Positions 33,348 through 43,527 of a stretch of DNA of 64,000 nt are shown here, in pieces. The translations under genes were made by a program, and so were the position numbers. The notes under the pieces were generated by a model, which did no database searches, was not told the origin of the DNA, and was given only the letters and a program-made list of their open reading frames with translations. The stretch is taken from the NCBI GenBank assembly GCA_900543485.1, contig UQRM01000005.1:1-64000 (forward strand). The letters are read 5' to 3'. Source of the stretch: an uncultured Eubacterium sp. Lineage in GTDB: Bacteria; Bacillota; Clostridia; Peptostreptococcales; Anaerovoracaceae. Each line of letters begins with the position of its first letter. Position 1 is the stretch's first letter.

Positions 33348-36191
33348 ATGGCAAAAGACATCGTTATAAAGGGAGCGAGAGAAAACAATCTGAAGGGAAT
33401 AGATGTGACGATACCCAGAGACAAACTGGTGGTGCTGACAGGGCTGTCGGGTTCAGGGAAGTCGTCGCTGGCCTTCGATACCATATATGCGGAGGGACAG
33501 CGGAAATACATGGAAAGTCTGTCCTCCTACGCCAGACAATTTCTGGGACAGATGGAAAAACCTAACGTCGAATATATAGAAGGCCTTTCTCCGGCCATTT
33601 CCATAGACCAGAAGACTACCAACAAGAATCCGCGATCCACCGTGGGAACAGTGACGGAGATATATGACTATCTGAGACTCATGTATGCCAGGATAGGTAT
33701 ACCTCACTGTCCTGTCTGTGGTCGTGAGATTTCAAGTCAGACTATAGATCAGATAACCGAATTGTTGATGATGGAAGGAGAAGGGACGAAGCTTACCATT
33801 CTGGCTCCTGTGATCAGACAGCGTAAAGGACAGCATGAAAAGATACTGGAGAGGATAAGGAAGGAAGGCTTCACCAGAGTCAGAGTCGATGGGGAGATGA
33901 AGATACTGGGAGAGGATGAGATAAAGCTGGAAAAGACCTTCAAGCACACCATTGAGATCGTCGTCGACAGGATAAAGGTCAGGGATGGGATACAGAGCAG
34001 GCTGTCGGAGGCCTGCGAGCTGGCCATCAGTCACGGAGAGGGACTGGTACAGGTCATCGTCGATAAAAATGGTGATGTGGAGGAAAAGACTTTCAGCACC
34101 AGCCTGGCGTGTCCGGAGCATGGAGTCAGCATAGAAGAGCTGGAGCCCAGGATGTTTTCCTTTAACAATCCTATGGGAGCATGCCCTGAGTGCAATGGTC
34201 TGGGATTCATCCAGAGCATCGATCCGGACCTGATAATCCCGGACAAGGACAAGAGTATCAATGAGAAATGCCTCAGCAATGTTTTCGCTACTATGGAGTA
34301 TACCAGCTATTATTGGCAGGTCATACGGGCATTGGCAGAAAAATATGGCGCTGATATGGATACACCATACAAAGATCTGCCGAAGAAGTTCAAGGAAGTG
34401 CTCCTGTATGGAACCGGAGATGAGAAGCTTCAATATGTCTATACTAATCGCAGCGGCGAAAGTCTCAAGAGAAATCATACTTATGAAGGCATCATCAATA
34501 ACCTGGAACGGAGATACAGGGAGACAGGATCTGAGTGGATCAAGGAAAAGATGGAAAAGTACATGCGCATCACCGAGTGTCCGGCGTGCCATGGGAACAA
34601 GCTGAAGCCGGAACTGCTGGCGGTGACTGTGGGAGGAAAAAATATAATGGAATTCTGCGATATGTCGGTAGTTGAGGCCATCAGGTTCGTCGATGAACTG
34701 GAGCTTTCCGAGACGCATCGCAGGATCGCCGAAGAGATATTGAAGGAGATTAAAGGCAGACTCACCTTTCTGGCCAATGTGGGGCTGGATTACCTGACAC
34801 TGTCGAGAGCGGCCGCGACACTTTCAGGCGGCGAGTCTCAGCGTATCAGACTGGCTACCCAGATCGGCTCCGGCCTGGTGGGAGTCCTCTATATCCTGGA
34901 CGAGCCCAGCATCGGACTTCATCAGAAGGACAACGCCAAGCTGCTGGAGGCTCTGAGAAGATTGACTGATATAGGGAATACACTGATAGTGGTAGAACAT
35001 GATGAGGATACCATGTATGCCGCTGATCATATCATCGATATAGGTCCGGAAGCCGGCATCAATGGTGGTGAGCTGGTGGCACAGGGAACCGTGGAAGACA
35101 TAATGAACTGTCCGCAGTCTGTCACCGGACAATATTTGAGCGGCAGAAAAAAGATAGAAGTGCCGCTGACCAGGCGAACGGGGAACGGTAAGTTCCTGGA
35201 GATAAAAGGAGCCGCGGAAAATAATCTGAAAGGCATTGACGTGAAGATACCACTGGGAGAAATGGTATGTGTCACCGGAGTGTCGGGATCCGGAAAAAGC
35301 AGTCTGATAAATGAGATCCTATATAAAGCCGTCGCGGCGGAAATGTACGGCAGCAAGGACAGGCCGGGAAAGCATAAGAGGATAAATGGTCTGAAAAATA
35401 TCGATAAGATCATCGATATAAATCAGGCGCCTATAGGCAGGACACCAAGATCCAATCCGGCCACGTATACAGGGGTCTTTACCCATATACGGGATCTGTT
35501 CTCACAGTTGCCGGAGGCCAAGCTGAGAGGCTATGGAAAAGGCCGTTTCAGCTTCAATGTGAAAGGCGGGAGGTGCGAAGCCTGCAATGGGGACGGGATC
35601 ATCAAGATCGAGATGCATTTTCTGCCCGACGTATATGTTCCGTGTGAAGTGTGTAAGGGAAGACGATATAACAGAGAGACCCTGGAGGTCAAATACAAGG
35701 GCAAGAGTATATTTGATGTATTGGATATGAACGTGGAGGAGGCCACGGAGTTTTTCCGTAATATCCCTACTATTTCCAGGCAGCTTCAGACGCTGATGGA
35801 AGTAGGGCTGGGATATATCAAGCTGGGCCAGCCGAGCACCGAGCTTTCGGGAGGAGAAGCCCAGAGGATAAAGCTGGCCTCGGAGCTTTCCAAGAAGAGC
35901 ACCGGAAAGACCCTCTACATTCTGGACGAGCCCACCACGGGACTTCATTTCGCTGATGTGGACAAGCTGATATCGGTCCTTGACAAACTGGTAGAGACTG
36001 GCAATACTGTCGTAGTGATAGAGCACAATCTGGATGTGATAAAGAGGGCTGATCATATCATAGATCTGGGGCCTGACGGAGGCTTCAGAGGCGGTCAGAT
36101 CGTCGCTCAGGGGACGCCGGAGGAAGTGGCGCAGGTGGAAGGCTCTTACACAGGGGAGTTTTTACGGAAAATACTGAAACGATCCAAATGA
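33348..36191 (+). CDS. uvrA: Excinuclease ABC subunit A
   Basis: A 947-residue ABC-type ATPase dimer that finds bulky DNA lesions and loads UvrB. Two nucleotide-binding modules are visible: Walker [10 protein letters not shown] and GVSGSGKSS, and signatures [12 protein letters not shown] and [12 protein letters not shown]. The second zinc finger has the expected pairs CEACNGDG and CEVCKGRR around LPDVYVPC; a CPVCGREI pair lies early and a [12 protein letters not shown] pair lies mid-protein. It starts at the ATG after AGAGGGAGC and lies downstream of uvrB, most likely in one transcript. Confidence 0.97.
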   Translation: MAKDIVIKGARENNLKGIDVTIPRDKLVVLTGLSGSGKSSLAFDTIYAEGQRKYMESLSSYARQFLGQMEKPNVEYIEGLSPAISIDQKTTNKNPRSTVGTVTEIYDYLRLMYARIGIPHCPVCGREISSQTIDQITELLMMEGEGTKLTILAPVIRQRKGQHEKILERIRKEGFTRVRVDGEMKILGEDEIKLEKTFKHTIEIVVDRIKVRDGIQSRLSEACELAISHGEGLVQVIVDKNGDVEEKTFSTSLACPEHGVSIEELEPRMFSFNNPMGACPECNGLGFIQSIDPDLIIPDKDKSINEKCLSNVFATMEYTSYYWQVIRALAEKYGADMDTPYKDLPKKFKEVLLYGTGDEKLQYVYTNRSGESLKRNHTYEGIINNLERRYRETGSEWIKEKMEKYMRITECPACHGNKLKPELLAVTVGGKNIMEFCDMSVVEAIRFVDELELSETHRRIAEEILKEIKGRLTFLANVGLDYLTLSRAAATLSGGESQRIRLATQIGSGLVGVLYILDEPSIGLHQKDNAKLLEALRRLTDIGNTLIVVEHDEDTMYAADHIIDIGPEAGINGGELVAQGTVEDIMNCPQSVTGQYLSGRKKIEVPLTRRTGNGKFLEIKGAAENNLKGIDVKIPLGEMVCVTGVSGSGKSSLINEILYKAVAAEMYGSKDRPGKHKRINGLKNIDKIIDINQAPIGRTPRSNPATYTGVFTHIRDLFSQLPEAKLRGYGKGRFSFNVKGGRCEACNGDGIIKIEMHFLPDVYVPCEVCKGRRYNRETLEVKYKGKSIFDVLDMNVEEATEFFRNIPTISRQLQTLMEVGLGYIKLGQPSTELSGGEAQRIKLASELSKKSTGKTLYILDEPTTGLHFADVDKLISVLDKLVETGNTVVVIEHNLDVIKRADHIIDLGPDGGFRGGQIVAQGTPEEVAQVEGSYTGEFLRKILKRSK

Positions 36192-36247
36192 TCGCCGGAT
36201 AAACGGCGAGAGAGCTGATAAAAAGATCACGGGGAGGAAGAAGGGGC

Positions 36248-37642
36248 ATGTACAGACAATTCATAGAGGATAATTACGATAAGATGTCGGAAATCTTGAA
36301 CTGTCTCAAGATAGGAGTATATATCACCGACGGGGAGGGCAACACTCTGTTGCTCAACGATGAATCGTGCAAAACAGGCGGTCTGACCAGAGAAGAGACG
36401 GTCGGCAAGAACATGCGCCAGCTGGAGACGCAGGGCTTTATCGAGGAATCCGTTTCTCTGGAAGTGATGAAGAGCGGCAAGGAAGAAGCGATGATCCAGA
36501 ATCTGGGGGATGGCGATAAAGTCTACGTTACAGGGGTGCCTCTTTTCGAAAAAGACGATATAGACATAATCATAAACACAGAGAGAAACATAACAGAGAC
36601 CCTTACCCTCAAGAAGCTGCTGGAGAAGAACAGCAAGGTGACAGCCAAGATAAGGGAGGAAATCGAATATCTGAGAAAGCAGAGCAGCACGGCTCTAGGC
36701 AATATGGTGGCGGAAGACGAGGAAACTAAGCGGCTGGCGGAAAAAGCGGCACGCGTTGCCAAACTTGATACGACGGTACTGCTGACAGGAGAGTCGGGGA
36801 CAGGGAAGGAAGTATTCGCCAATTTCATATACAGCAACAGCGGCAGAGTGGGAAGGCCCTTTATCAAGGTCAACTGCGCCGCCATACCGGAGAATCTGAT
36901 GGAATCGGAGTTGTTCGGCTATGTGGGCGGTGCCTTTTCGGGAGCCGATAAAAACGGTAAGATGGGGCTCTTCGAGATAGCGAATCACGGGACGCTGTTT
37001 CTGGACGAGGTGGGGGAGATCCCGATACATCTTCAGTCCAAGCTTCTGAGGGCTATACAGGAGAAGGAGATAATGCGGGTTGGAGGTACGAAGACTATAC
37101 CGGTGAATATCAGGTTTATCGCCGCTACCAACCGCGACTTGAAGGAATCGGTGGCCAGAGGCGATTTCAGAGAGGATTTGTATTACAGGCTCAACGTGAT
37201 GCCTATAGAGCTGCTGCCGTTAAAAGGCCGGAAAAAGGATATCAAAGTGCTGGCAGCCCATTTTGTCAGCAAATACAATAAATCATACAAGATGGATAAA
37301 AAGATATCCAACGAAGCTATGAGTGTATTGCAGGAATTCGATTGGCCGGGAAACATCAGGGAGCTGGAGAACGTCATAGAGAGGATAATGATAAGCTTTG
37401 ATGACAATATCATCACCAAGGCTCAGGTGGAAAGGGCCATGGGAGTGATGACAGAGTCGGTGGGAATGGATCTGTCCAATCTGGAAGGGAAGACCATGAC
37501 GGAGCTCATGGACGAGTATGAAAAGTATATCCTGGAGTCTATGCTGGCTAAATATAAGAGAGCCAGCGAGGTGGGGCGTGCGTTAGGGATGAACAAATCC
37601 ACCTTATCTAGGAGAATGAAAAAGTATGGATTGGAACGTTGA
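36248..37642 (+). CDS. Sigma-54 dependent activator (PAS-AAA-Fis HTH)
   Basis: A 464-residue enhancer-binding protein. The N-terminal PAS domain (about residues 10-115, [16 protein letters not shown]) probably senses a ligand. It is joined by a coiled coil to a sigma-54 AAA domain: Walker A GESGTGKE, the sigma-54 contact loop GAFSGA (a common variant of GAFTGA), Walker [10 protein letters not shown] and the arginine-finger region [11 protein letters not shown]. The Fis-type helix-turn-helix ([20 protein letters not shown]) is at the end. The GTTTCA-N4-TGAAAC repeats right after its stop and the sigma-54 promoter at 37850 mark the operon at 37929-43163 as its target. Confidence 0.92.
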   Translation: MYRQFIEDNYDKMSEILNCLKIGVYITDGEGNTLLLNDESCKTGGLTREETVGKNMRQLETQGFIEESVSLEVMKSGKEEAMIQNLGDGDKVYVTGVPLFEKDDIDIIINTERNITETLTLKKLLEKNSKVTAKIREEIEYLRKQSSTALGNMVAEDEETKRLAEKAARVAKLDTTVLLTGESGTGKEVFANFIYSNSGRVGRPFIKVNCAAIPENLMESELFGYVGGAFSGADKNGKMGLFEIANHGTLFLDEVGEIPIHLQSKLLRAIQEKEIMRVGGTKTIPVNIRFIAATNRDLKESVARGDFREDLYYRLNVMPIELLPLKGRKKDIKVLAAHFVSKYNKSYKMDKKISNEAMSVLQEFDWPGNIRELENVIERIMISFDDNIITKAQVERAMGVMTESVGMDLSNLEGKTMTELMDEYEKYILESMLAKYKRASEVGRALGMNKSTLSRRMKKYGLER

Positions 37643-37680
37643 GTTTCACAAATGAAACCATTTAATTTCATTTGTGAAAC
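37643..37680. promoter_or_regulatory. Enhancer repeats (upstream activating sites) for the sigma-54 operon
   Basis: GTTTCA-CAAA-TGAAAC (37643-37658) and TTTCA-TTTG-TGAAAC (37666-37680) are two copies of one dyad that together form a perfect 15-base inverted repeat. A related GTTTC-N6-GAAAC lies at 37717-37732. They sit about 170-205 bases before the -24/-12 promoter, normal for enhancer sites. Confidence 0.7.
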
Positions 37681-37705
37681 AAAAAAGTTGAAAAAACACC
37701 GCTAA

Positions 37706-37748
37706 AGAGTGATTTTGTTTCAAAAACGAAACAAAATCACTCTTCTTT
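37706..37748 (+). terminator. Terminator of the sigma-54 activator gene
   Basis: A perfect 16-pair stem starting AGAGTGATTTTG (37706-37721) pairs with 37728-37743 across AAAAAC, followed by TCTTTTG. The loop-proximal bases also form a third enhancer-like dyad. Confidence 0.8.
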
Positions 37749-37849
37749 TGATTTTAACAAAAGAAAAATGAGGAAAAATAAAAAGGGTTCAAAATCATGA
37801 AGTCCGAAAAATATTGAAAATTCAATGAAGATGAAAAAGTTTTTCTTCT

Positions 37850-37864
37850 TGGCACGGCTTTTGC
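37850..37864 (+). promoter_or_regulatory. Sigma-54 (-24/-12) promoter
   Basis: TGGCACGGCTTTTGC matches the consensus TGGCACG-N4-TTGC exactly, with GG and GC 12 bases apart. It is 65 bases before the ATG of the first operon gene. Confidence 0.88.
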
Positions 37865-37928
37865 GATATATATTGACATCGCGATATAAAGAATAAGCCC
37901 GGGTCAGAAAAGAAGGAGGACTTATATT

Positions 37929-39161
37929 ATGAAAGTATTGATCGTAGGTGCAGGCGGTCAGGGTGGAGCGTGCGCGTCCATTCTGGCTAGACAGGATGCT
38001 ATCGAAGAGATCAGACTCGTAGACCTGAAGGAAGAGACCGCTAAAGCTGTCGCTGATCATATCGGAGTCGACAAGGTCAAGACGGGAGCTGTCAATGCTA
38101 CTGACCCTGATGATGTAGCCAGAGCAGCGGAAGGCGTAGATGTGGTCGTCGATATGGTAATGCCTTGGATGGCTACATATGTTATGAAGGGAGCGTTAAA
38201 GGCAAAGGCCAACTATATCAATACTGCCTTCGACGATCCGTTCTGGGACGAGTTCCTCGAAGGGAAATCGGTGGACGAGCTGACGCTGTGCAAGGAATTC
38301 AAGGAAGCAGGACTTACGGCACTGTTCGGATGCGGCTTCGCTCCGGGAATGACTAACGTTTTAGCCAGAAGATTCGCCAATAAGCTGGATACAGTAGACA
38401 GTATAAAGATGAGAGTCGGAAAGGCCAATCTCGTTCCGGGAGAAGGACCTTATGACTGGGTGCTTCGTCCGTGGAATCCAGGCTGGTCTCCAAAGCAGGC
38501 TCTGGTTGACTGCGCGTCGTCGACTTATGCTCTGGAAGACGGAAAATATGTCAAGTACCCTCCGTTCGGCGGGATGGAGATGTGCGAATTCCCTGATCCT
38601 GTAGGAACGCTGCCGGTGACCCACCACTCTCACGAGGAGATATACAGCATGCCTTCTACATTTGAGGGTGTAAAGGATGTTGATTTCAAATATTATCTGA
38701 TGTACCAGCCGGCGATCTTCTATGCTTCGGGGCTGTGCTCGCAGGAAAAGATAAAGGTAGGGGATGCAGAGGTTGCGCCGATAGATGTTGTAGCAGCCAT
38801 GGTACCACCTCCACAGAACAATATTTTCGGAGCCACAGATGAAGAACTGGCGGAAGCTGATAAGAAGGCATTCATAGAGCTTATCGTGGAAGTTAGCGGA
38901 ACGAAGGATGGAAAGAACGTTACTTACAGAGCCAACTGCCCGAAGATGAACGCTCCGGGACCTGAACTGAAGAAGATCTACGGAACAGCTCTCGTATACG
39001 TGGCATTGCCGTTGGCCATAGGAACGATGATCCTGGGAGATACGGATCTGAAGAAAGGTATCGTGTTCTCCGACGAACTGGATCCCGATGATTTCCTCAA
39101 GAGGATGATGGACACGGGATATCCATACAAGTGGAAGGAAAGCCTCATCGAAGAAGAATAA
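37929..39161 (+). CDS. Saccharopine dehydrogenase-like NAD(P)-binding oxidoreductase
   Basis: A 410-residue protein with an N-terminal Rossmann fold (VLIVGAGGQGGACASILA, then IRLVDLKEE) and the saccharopine dehydrogenase family pattern: a VVDMVMPWM strand, FGCGFAPGMTNVLARRFA and a long C-terminal catalytic domain. Family members form or split secondary amines such as saccharopine or carboxy-polyamine intermediates. The context (SSS symporter, amidohydrolase) points to breakdown of an imported nitrogen compound rather than lysine synthesis, but the substrate is unknown. It is the first gene after the sigma-54 promoter and has a strong AAGGAGGAC ribosome site. Confidence 0.85.
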   Translation: MKVLIVGAGGQGGACASILARQDAIEEIRLVDLKEETAKAVADHIGVDKVKTGAVNATDPDDVARAAEGVDVVVDMVMPWMATYVMKGALKAKANYINTAFDDPFWDEFLEGKSVDELTLCKEFKEAGLTALFGCGFAPGMTNVLARRFANKLDTVDSIKMRVGKANLVPGEGPYDWVLRPWNPGWSPKQALVDCASSTYALEDGKYVKYPPFGGMEMCEFPDPVGTLPVTHHSHEEIYSMPSTFEGVKDVDFKYYLMYQPAIFYASGLCSQEKIKVGDAEVAPIDVVAAMVPPPQNNIFGATDEELAEADKKAFIELIVEVSGTKDGKNVTYRANCPKMNAPGPELKKIYGTALVYVALPLAIGTMILGDTDLKKGIVFSDELDPDDFLKRMMDTGYPYKWKESLIEEE

Positions 39162-39206
39162 AAGCGGTTTGTTTATCAGACCGGGAAGGATAGATCAGGT
39201 AGCGAT

Positions 39207-39824
39207 ATGGTAAAACGATTACAGTCTCGAAAAAAAGAACAAGACTTTCTGCATACTGATATAGTACGCAACAGAGAAGATGCTATCAATGAGAAGGCAA
39301 AGCTCATGCACGGCAGCATTTTCGGCAAACCTCTAATAAAATTTGAAATTATTGCTATGAGAGACGTATGGGTGCCATATTGCTATTTGGTTTACCATTT
39401 TGAGCTGGGCGGCAGAGGCCCTTTCAAGAAGGGCGGTGTCGTCCGGGATGGAAAAGTTGCCGTCGTGTTCGATCTCAATGAAGTGCATCCTGTCCAGTAT
39501 GATATATACGAAAACGGAGACATAAAGTTGGTCAACAAAAAATCCAGAGAAGACCGGGAAATAATGAAAGCTAATATATTCGATAAAGATATTCTGGAGC
39601 AGACGGAAAAACATATCCAGATGAGGATAATGAAACGTTTTTACGGAAAATCGGGAGATCTCAAGCTTGTGACGAAGCAGTATTTTTTCAGACCGGCGGT
39701 CGAAATGGATATCGTCTACAAGAAGAGTGACACCATCAACAAGAGATATGCTTACTTGGATGAATTCGGTATCCAGAGCGAACATATCCTGGGACTGAAA
39801 TACCGTGTCGAACACAAATCCTGA
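39207..39824 (+). CDS. Conserved-looking protein of unknown function in the sigma-54 operon
   Basis: I do not recognise this 205-residue protein. It has no signal peptide or membrane segment. It is basic at the N-terminus (MVKRLQSRKKEQDF), with a beta-rich middle (RDVWVPYCYLVYHFELGG, then KVAVVFDLNEVHPVQYDIYE) and charged helices toward the end. It lies 45 bases after the dehydrogenase-like gene and 31 bases before the symporter, so it belongs to the operon. It has no Cys-rich, nucleotide-binding or DNA-binding motif I can name. A small-molecule-binding or accessory role is possible. Confidence 0.75.
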   Translation: MVKRLQSRKKEQDFLHTDIVRNREDAINEKAKLMHGSIFGKPLIKFEIIAMRDVWVPYCYLVYHFELGGRGPFKKGGVVRDGKVAVVFDLNEVHPVQYDIYENGDIKLVNKKSREDREIMKANIFDKDILEQTEKHIQMRIMKRFYGKSGDLKLVTKQYFFRPAVEMDIVYKKSDTINKRYAYLDEFGIQSEHILGLKYRVEHKS

Positions 39825-39855
39825 TTTGAAATTACTATTTATGGAGGATTGAGAA

Positions 39856-41295
39856 ATGATAGATTTTTCAAGTATGTGGTCCGGCCTTGACTGGGGTGTG
39901 ATCATTCTTTACTTTGTTTTTATCATTGCTGTCGGCCTGACCATGAGGAGAAGAGCCAGCAAGAACATGAAGAACTATTTCGTGGCAGCCAGAAGACTGA
40001 CTATACCGGTTCTGATCGGTGTAGGTTCGGCCAGCTGGATAGACTCATGGTCCATCGTAGGTCTGGCTGAATGCGGAACCACTATGGGTATCTGCATACT
40101 GTTTATATACGTTATTCCAAATACTATTCTGAGACTGCCGTTGGCGTTGTGGATAGGACCTCTCGTAAGAGATAAAATGCCTGACTGGGTAATAACCATG
40201 CCTGACCTGATGCAGTATATGTACAGCAAGAATACTAAACTGGTTATGGCGCTGGGAATGCTCTGTACCCTCCTCTATGAATCGGCTCTGCTGACAGCGG
40301 GCGGACAGGTCATTTCATATGTTACCGGAATAAATATGTGGGTAGCTTTTGTAATATTAGGTATAATAATCGTAATTTATACGTCTCTTTCGGGAATGTT
40401 CGGACTGGCCGTTACCGATATGGTTCAGTTCGTCATCATGTCCGTTGCAGCCGGTGTTCTTTGCTTCGGAATGTACATGCATTTTGATGGATTTAGTGCA
40501 ATATTCCAGCAGGCTCACGATATAAATCCGAATCTGACCTCGCCTTCAGGAGGCTTGGGCGTGATGGAGATACTCTCATGGGCGATAGGAGCTGTGGCTA
40601 TGTATGCCAACTCACAGTCGTATCAGAGATTCGGTTCATCCAAGTCCGGCGGAGACATAAAGGTTTCATACTCCTGTATCATGCTGTTCAGCATCATATT
40701 CAGTACTGCAATGGTAATCGCAGGTATGGCAGCCCTCGTTCAGTATCCTGATGTTGCGGCAGAATCTCCATCTCAGGCGTTCTGGGCCATCGTATTCGAA
40801 ACACTGCCGATAGGTCTGAGAGGACTGTTTGTAGCGGCATTGCTGTCGGCTGTAATGTCCACCGTAAGTGCCGATTATCTGATTGGCGGAGCTGTAGTGG
40901 TACACGATATTTACAGAGGATTCATCAATGAAAAGATGAGCGATAAATCTGAAGTTGTCGCTACGAAGGTCGTAATAGCGATAATAGGTATACTCGTTAT
41001 ATTCTGCACATATTTCTGGGCAGATGGTATCTCGAAAGCTTACTACTATATCGGAGGATTCCAGGTAGCAGCATTCTTCGTACCGCTCATGTTCGGACTC
41101 TTCTATCAGAAGAAAACAGCAGCAGCCGGATTCTGGAGCTTGCTCCTTTCGATCGTTATGTACATGGTTTGGCAGTTCGTTCTGCAGATGCCTGCCGGAA
41201 TCCCTACAAACCTGGCCTGCATTATCTTCAGTATAGTAGTTTATATAGTGGTTGCTAAGGTTACTTATAAGGGTAATAAGCAGCTCGAAGCGTAA
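39856..41295 (+). CDS. Sodium:solute symporter (SSS) of the sigma-54 operon
   Basis: A 479-residue symporter with about 13 membrane segments. The N-terminal MRRRASKNMKNYFVAARRLT and SASWIDSWSIVGLAE, and the later LSAVMSTVSADYLIGGAVVVHDI, are SSS family features. It should import the operon's substrate with sodium. It is only distantly similar to the other SSS protein in the window (26891-28447), so the cargo probably differs. The start ATG has a GGAGGATTGAG site. A two-helix small protein follows 8 bases later, a pairing seen in several SSS systems. Confidence 0.88.
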   Translation: MIDFSSMWSGLDWGVIILYFVFIIAVGLTMRRRASKNMKNYFVAARRLTIPVLIGVGSASWIDSWSIVGLAECGTTMGICILFIYVIPNTILRLPLALWIGPLVRDKMPDWVITMPDLMQYMYSKNTKLVMALGMLCTLLYESALLTAGGQVISYVTGINMWVAFVILGIIIVIYTSLSGMFGLAVTDMVQFVIMSVAAGVLCFGMYMHFDGFSAIFQQAHDINPNLTSPSGGLGVMEILSWAIGAVAMYANSQSYQRFGSSKSGGDIKVSYSCIMLFSIIFSTAMVIAGMAALVQYPDVAAESPSQAFWAIVFETLPIGLRGLFVAALLSAVMSTVSADYLIGGAVVVHDIYRGFINEKMSDKSEVVATKVVIAIIGILVIFCTYFWADGISKAYYYIGGFQVAAFFVPLMFGLFYQKKTAAAGFWSLLLSIVMYMVWQFVLQMPAGIPTNLACIIFSIVVYIVVAKVTYKGNKQLEA

Positions 41296-41303
41296 GGAGG
41301 TCA

Positions 41304-41540
41304 ATGATGGAAAACAGTGTAGAAGCGAGAAAAAGAAAACTTGCCTACTTTTGGGCGATAGTGACCATTATAGCGTGCATTCTCGTAGGTGCAGGGGTGA
41401 TAATGCATTCCAATGATGTGCTGCCGCTGTTCCTGGCCGTTGGAGGCGTACTTTTCGGCCCTGTATGCGGAGTGATGTACCTTATAGAAATCAAGAATGG
41501 CGTACTTAACATAGAAGATGACGAAAATGGGGAGGAATAG
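41304..41540 (+). CDS. Small two-helix membrane protein beside the symporter
   Basis: A 78-residue protein with two hydrophobic segments (about 17-35, YFWAIVTIIACILVGAGVI, and 41-62, LPLFLAVGGVLFGPVCGVMY) and an acidic C-terminal tail (EDDENGEE). It begins 8 bases after the symporter stop, with AAGGAGGTC overlapping that stop region. Small helical partners that follow SSS genes are known (for example the DUF997 protein beside PanF). I infer a symporter subunit or stabiliser but see no named family. Translation could start at either ATG of the tandem ATGATG. Confidence 0.7.
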   Translation: MMENSVEARKRKLAYFWAIVTIIACILVGAGVIMHSNDVLPLFLAVGGVLFGPVCGVMYLIEIKNGVLNIEDDENGEE

Positions 41541-41555
41541 GAGAGAAATCCGAAA

Positions 41556-43163
41556 ATGAAAAAGAAAGCCTTCAGATGTAAGAACATTTATACTGCTGTG
41601 ACGGATCAGCTGATCGACGGTTATGTTATCGTCAGCGATAACAGGATAATATTCGTCGGAAGTGAGAGGGAAGGAAAGAAGTATATTGATTCCGATACGG
41701 AGATCATAGATATATACGATAAATTCCTGATGCCGGGTTTCAACGACTTTCATGTGCATCTGGTGAGCGGCGGTCTGTTGGAACAGGACGGCGTTCTCAG
41801 GTATATGACGTCAGAAGAGGAAGCAGCCAAATATCTCTGGGATCTCCACAAGGATGACAAAAATAAGCGATTCATCATGGGAGGAGCCTGGGATCCACTT
41901 CTGTGGCCGGAACATAAGAATCCGACCAAACGCAGTCTGGATAAATATTTCCCTGACACACCGGTATTTCTCATCAACAAAGAGGGACACGGAGCATGGG
42001 TCAACAGCGCGACGCTCAGGCTGTTTGGCATAGATGCGAACACGGAAGATCCGCTTAACGGTTCCTATGGAAGATTTGAAAACGGTGAGCCGGATGGATA
42101 TCTTCATGAAATGGCAGCTGTCAACGTTCAGTCCAAGATTTTCGAATCAATAAGCAATGAAGAATTTGCTGAGTACAGCAGAACTTTTATCAGGACTGCC
42201 AACAGAAATGGTATAACATCGCTGGGAGATGTGGCTGGCGTAGGGCCTGTAAGCTGTGAGGCTTATAAGCTGCTTGAAAATAAAGGTGAGCTTACTGCCA
42301 GGATACATTTCTATCCATTCTTCGATGAAGGAGTGGATGCCATAAGAGAAAAAATGCAGAAGTACAACAGCTTAAGGCTGAGATGCAATGGCGTCAAGAC
42401 TTTCATCGATGGAACGCCTCAGGGGTACTCAGGATATATGCTGGAAGATTATTCCGATAGACCTGGGGAACGAAGCCAGCCGATGATAGAACCGGAGCAG
42501 TTTATCCAGCAGGTGTGCGATTTCCATAAGGCGGGCATACAGACGAGAGTACATGCCTGTGGGGATGCGGGAGCCAGACTGTGCCTCGATGCAGTAGAAG
42601 AGGCTTACAGGAGGCATGGAAGGACTGATCTGAGACACTGCGTAGAGCATCTTGAATCGGTCGATCCTGCCGATATACCGCGTTTTGGTCAGCTTGATGT
42701 TATAGCGTCGGTGCAGCCTGAGCATATGCCAAAGTATGATTTTTACCAGCATCCTTTCCATAAGATCCTGGGCGAAGAGCGTATGAACTATTCGTGGCCA
42801 TTCGGATCTGTGCAGAGAGGTGGCGGAGTCCTGGCATTCGGTACGGACTGCCCGGTAGTGGATGTATCGCCATTCAGAGGAATATTCAGGGCTGTAACGA
42901 GAGTTACCAATGAAGGTGAACCTGAAGGCGGATGGAACCCAAAGGAGAAGCTCAGCATACATGATGCTCTCAGGGCGTATACGCTGGGAGGAGCTTACGC
43001 ATCCTTCAGAGACCATGATATGGGGACTATAGGTGTCGGGAAGCTGGCCGATATGGTCGTGACCGAACACAATCTGTTCGAATGCGCGACCGACAGGCAG
43101 GCCATGTTCGACATGAAAGTCATCATGACAGTAATGGACGGGGAAATCGTTTACAGTTTGTAG
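41556..43163 (+). CDS. YtcJ-like metal-dependent amidohydrolase
   Basis: A 535-residue amidohydrolase (TIM-barrel metallohydrolase). Metal-binding motifs are visible: GFNDFHVHLV at the end of strand 1, FIDGTPQGYSG, RVHACGDAG, LRHCVEHLES and the catalytic AFGTDCPVVDVSP. The C-terminal GAYASFRDHDMGTIGVGKLA closes the beta sandwich typical of the YtcJ group, which act on amide, urea or formamide-like bonds with mostly unknown substrates. The enzyme is cytoplasmic. It lies 15 bases after the small membrane protein and ends the sigma-54 operon, so it probably cleaves the compound brought in by the symporter. Confidence 0.88.
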   Translation: MKKKAFRCKNIYTAVTDQLIDGYVIVSDNRIIFVGSEREGKKYIDSDTEIIDIYDKFLMPGFNDFHVHLVSGGLLEQDGVLRYMTSEEEAAKYLWDLHKDDKNKRFIMGGAWDPLLWPEHKNPTKRSLDKYFPDTPVFLINKEGHGAWVNSATLRLFGIDANTEDPLNGSYGRFENGEPDGYLHEMAAVNVQSKIFESISNEEFAEYSRTFIRTANRNGITSLGDVAGVGPVSCEAYKLLENKGELTARIHFYPFFDEGVDAIREKMQKYNSLRLRCNGVKTFIDGTPQGYSGYMLEDYSDRPGERSQPMIEPEQFIQQVCDFHKAGIQTRVHACGDAGARLCLDAVEEAYRRHGRTDLRHCVEHLESVDPADIPRFGQLDVIASVQPEHMPKYDFYQHPFHKILGEERMNYSWPFGSVQRGGGVLAFGTDCPVVDVSPFRGIFRAVTRVTNEGEPEGGWNPKEKLSIHDALRAYTLGGAYASFRDHDMGTIGVGKLADMVVTEHNLFECATDRQAMFDMKVIMTVMDGEIVYSL

Positions 43164-43208
43164 AGCTTTAAAATAGAGATTTTTATACTGGATATAAAGT
43201 TTCTCCTG

Positions 43209-43355
43209 ATTTCCCGTATAATGATTCGCTGATTATCTTCGCCAAATCGACTTGAAAGTCGTTGATTTTATACGTATTTCAGGGTATGTGGTCTGAAAGT
43301 GTATAAAATAAAGGAAAAAACTGTTAAAATGATGGAGACGACTTATACGGGAAAT
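43209..43355. repeat. 147-base segment bounded by 13-base perfect inverted repeats
   Basis: ATTTCCCGTATAA (43209-43221) and TTATACGGGAAAT (43343-43355) are exact inverted copies. The inside is AT-rich, with a small CGACT-TGAA-AGTCG hairpin near 43248-43261 that could end the sigma-54 operon. I see no gene in 43164-43527 and no clear target duplication. It could be a relic of a miniature element. Confidence 0.4.
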
Positions 43356-43430
43356 ACAGAAAAGGATTTCGAAAAGTATAAAAGAAATGGAAACTGCTGG
43401 AAAAGGCGATAAGAAAGACAAATAAAAAGA

Positions 43431-43475
43431 AGCTGGCATATCGACGAAAGTGATAACGTTGATATGCCAGCTTTT
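43431..43475. terminator. Terminator between the sigma-54 operon and the HEPN gene
   Basis: AGCTGGCATATC (43431-43442) pairs with GATATGCCAGCT (43461-43472). Leftwards the stem is followed by TCTTTTTATTT, so it best fits the HEPN/MNT transcript; rightwards TTTTG follows. Confidence 0.8.
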
Positions 43476-43527
43476 GTCGATAAACGCTATGTATTATGTT
43501 CAGCAAAATCATGAGATAAAATGTTAA

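Noticed and set aside
43328..43411. A 27-residue frame (MMETTYTGNTEKDF) in the gap after the amidohydrolase
   Set aside because: It has no ribosome site and overlaps the inverted-repeat end; coding is not supported.
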